From positions 1-5,256 of the forward strand of contig PMYA01000044.1 of the NCBI GenBank assembly GCA_003170935.1: a DNA stretch of 5,256 nt, given 5' to 3'. How positions within the stretch are numbered: position 1 is the stretch's first letter; every line of letters begins with the position of its first letter. The translations under genes were made by a program, and so were the position numbers. The notes below the pieces were generated by a model, which had not been told where the DNA came from, made no database searches, and worked only from the letters and a program-made list of their open reading frames with translations. Source of the DNA: Methanobacteriota archaeon (lineage in GTDB: Archaea > Halobacteriota > Bog-38 > Methanoflorentales > Methanoflorentaceae). This document shows positions 4,617-5,256 of the stretch, piece after piece.

Positions 4617-4656
4617 GCTGGAGTAGGCGCCAGCTATTTTGAAGCGAAATATATTA
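4617..4656 (+). promoter_or_regulatory. promoter of the 115-residue coiled-coil gene
   Basis: AAATATATTA (4647-4656) with GAAGCG upstream is a good BRE/TATA match. A start about 26 bases on falls near 4678, leaving a leader of only about 7 bases, so the gene is close to leaderless. Just upstream is the inverted repeat GCTGG (4617-4621) / CCAGC (4630-4634), a possible operator. Confidence 0.55.
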
Positions 4657-4684
4657 TTTAAGAGCTAAAGACGTTGCAGGGTTC

Positions 4685-5032
4685 ATGAAGGGGTCGAGCT
4701 TGGTCGCGAATATTCTAGAAGAATATCTCAAAGGAACTCGAACTACTAACACTGAAACCGAGGACTTGAAGAAGAAGTTGGCAGAGAAAGAGACTGCATT
4801 AAGTGAACTTCACTCCCAGGACATTGTTATAGCCGGACTACAAAACGAACTCGAAACCGTGAGAATGCAGGTAAAAACCCTCGAAGAAAAGCTTGCTATC
4901 TACATGGGTTTAAATAACGACTTAAAGGCAGATAAGGAAAATTTACAGAAGCAGCTCGAGCTAGTGACCTTACGGCTCCCCCCTCCCAGGGTTAGCTTCT
5001 GGGCGAGACTGTTCGGAAAAAAAGAAGGCTGA
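4685..5032 (+). CDS. coiled-coil protein with aromatic, basic C-terminal tail
   Basis: The 115 residues divide into three parts: an N-terminal helix (MKGSSLVANILEEYLKG), a long coiled coil from about 28 to 96, and a proline hinge (99-101) leading to VSFWARLFGKKEG. Heptads are clear, with L42, I49, L56, V63, L70 in one core position and L52, V59, L66, Y73, L80, L87, V94 in the other. The protein should form a dimer or higher coil. The tail FWARLFGKK resembles short aromatic/basic tails at the ends of coiled-coil proteins carried by plasmids, phages and accessory regions, where it may touch a membrane or partner. No DNA-binding helix-turn-helix is visible. It is divergent from the 155-residue gene, almost leaderless, with only a weak GCAGGG before the ATG. 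The function is unknown. Confidence 0.75.
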   Translation: MKGSSLVANILEEYLKGTRTTNTETEDLKKKLAEKETALSELHSQDIVIAGLQNELETVRMQVKTLEEKLAIYMGLNNDLKADKENLQKQLELVTLRLPPPRVSFWARLFGKKEG

Positions 5033-5048
5033 TCTAAGAGCTAACACA

Positions 5049-5256
5049 TTGTATCTGCTCGAAGCTGTCATAGCTGATCAGCTCCAAGGAGAAGCGGTTT
5101 TCATAGAAGAGCTCGAGGGCCGGTTCTATGATGGTGCTTTAATAGGCCGCTTCGTAATTGCGCCAAGCGTCACATTCAAAGAGTTTGATCTAGTTATCGT
5201 GGAGGGTCGCTGTTGGACCATCTCTTCTCTCTTTCCACTCGCCGCTGGCCACTCTT
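5049..5256 (+). CDS. partial open frame running off the right edge
   Basis: In the frame +1 to the coiled-coil gene an open frame continues to the window end. It reads LYLLEAVIADQL, then EAVFIEELEGRFYDG, GRFVIAPSVTF and EFDLVIVEGRCW, with the alternating hydrophobic pattern of a beta-rich soluble protein. I do not recognise it. No ATG or GTG starts it; the TTG at 5049 is the best candidate, 17 bases after the preceding stop and without a good ribosome site. The open frame extends upstream, across the coiled-coil stop, to a TGA near 4967. It could therefore also be read by coupling, or by a frameshift at the A-run (5017-5023). The complementary minus frame is also open (5127-5256) but low in complexity. 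Confidence 0.45.
   Translation, partial: MYLLEAVIADQLQGEAVFIEELEGRFYDGALIGRFVIAPSVTFKEFDLVIVEGRCWTISSLFPLAAGHS

Overview
The window reads as archaeal chromosome with moderate GC. TATA-like boxes, several with a purine-rich BRE-like flank, lie about 25-30 bp before likely transcript starts. Two genes appear to be leaderless or nearly so, others carry GG-rich Shine-Dalgarno sites, and one product is a threonine/asparagine-rich lipoprotein full of N-glycosylation sequons. The flavodoxin, zinc-ribbon and lipoprotein sequences resemble those of methanogenic or methane-oxidising Euryarchaeota (Methanosarcina-like). That lineage is an inference from memory of the families, not from a search.

Left part (1-2455): a nitroreductase-family flavoprotein gene runs off the left edge on the minus strand, with two adjacent palindromes upstream of its promoter. 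After a 358-base geneless stretch come, on the minus strand, a secreted lipoprotein (875-1432) preceded in transcription order by a small zinc-ribbon protein (1533-1802). Divergent from these is a short flavodoxin-family gene on the plus strand (1988-2455). Nitroreductase and flavodoxin are both FMN-type redox proteins, so this half has a loose redox theme. Nothing in the sequence proves that they act together.

Middle (2456-3934): mostly non-coding or decayed. It holds hairpin-forming inverted repeats, a 48-codon remnant of a histidine-kinase ATPase domain (2700-2846) that overlaps the end of a helical, coiled-coil gene of unknown function (2839-3240), and a geneless stretch of nearly 600 bases. 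That stretch ends in a plus-strand terminator-like hairpin with no protein gene upstream of it. A minus-strand terminator lies just beyond and faces it.

Right part (3935-5256): a conserved-looking 155-residue protein of unknown function (minus) and a 115-residue coiled-coil protein with an aromatic, basic tail (plus) are transcribed divergently from two good TATA boxes. An open frame that runs off the right edge begins just after the coiled-coil gene, in the +1 frame. A run of seven A bases lies at the junction.

I see no CRISPR array, rRNA, complete tRNA, intact transposase or recognisable defence system. The most interesting leads are the orphan plus-strand terminator, the paired palindromes, the histidine-kinase relic and the coiled-coil/+1-frame junction.
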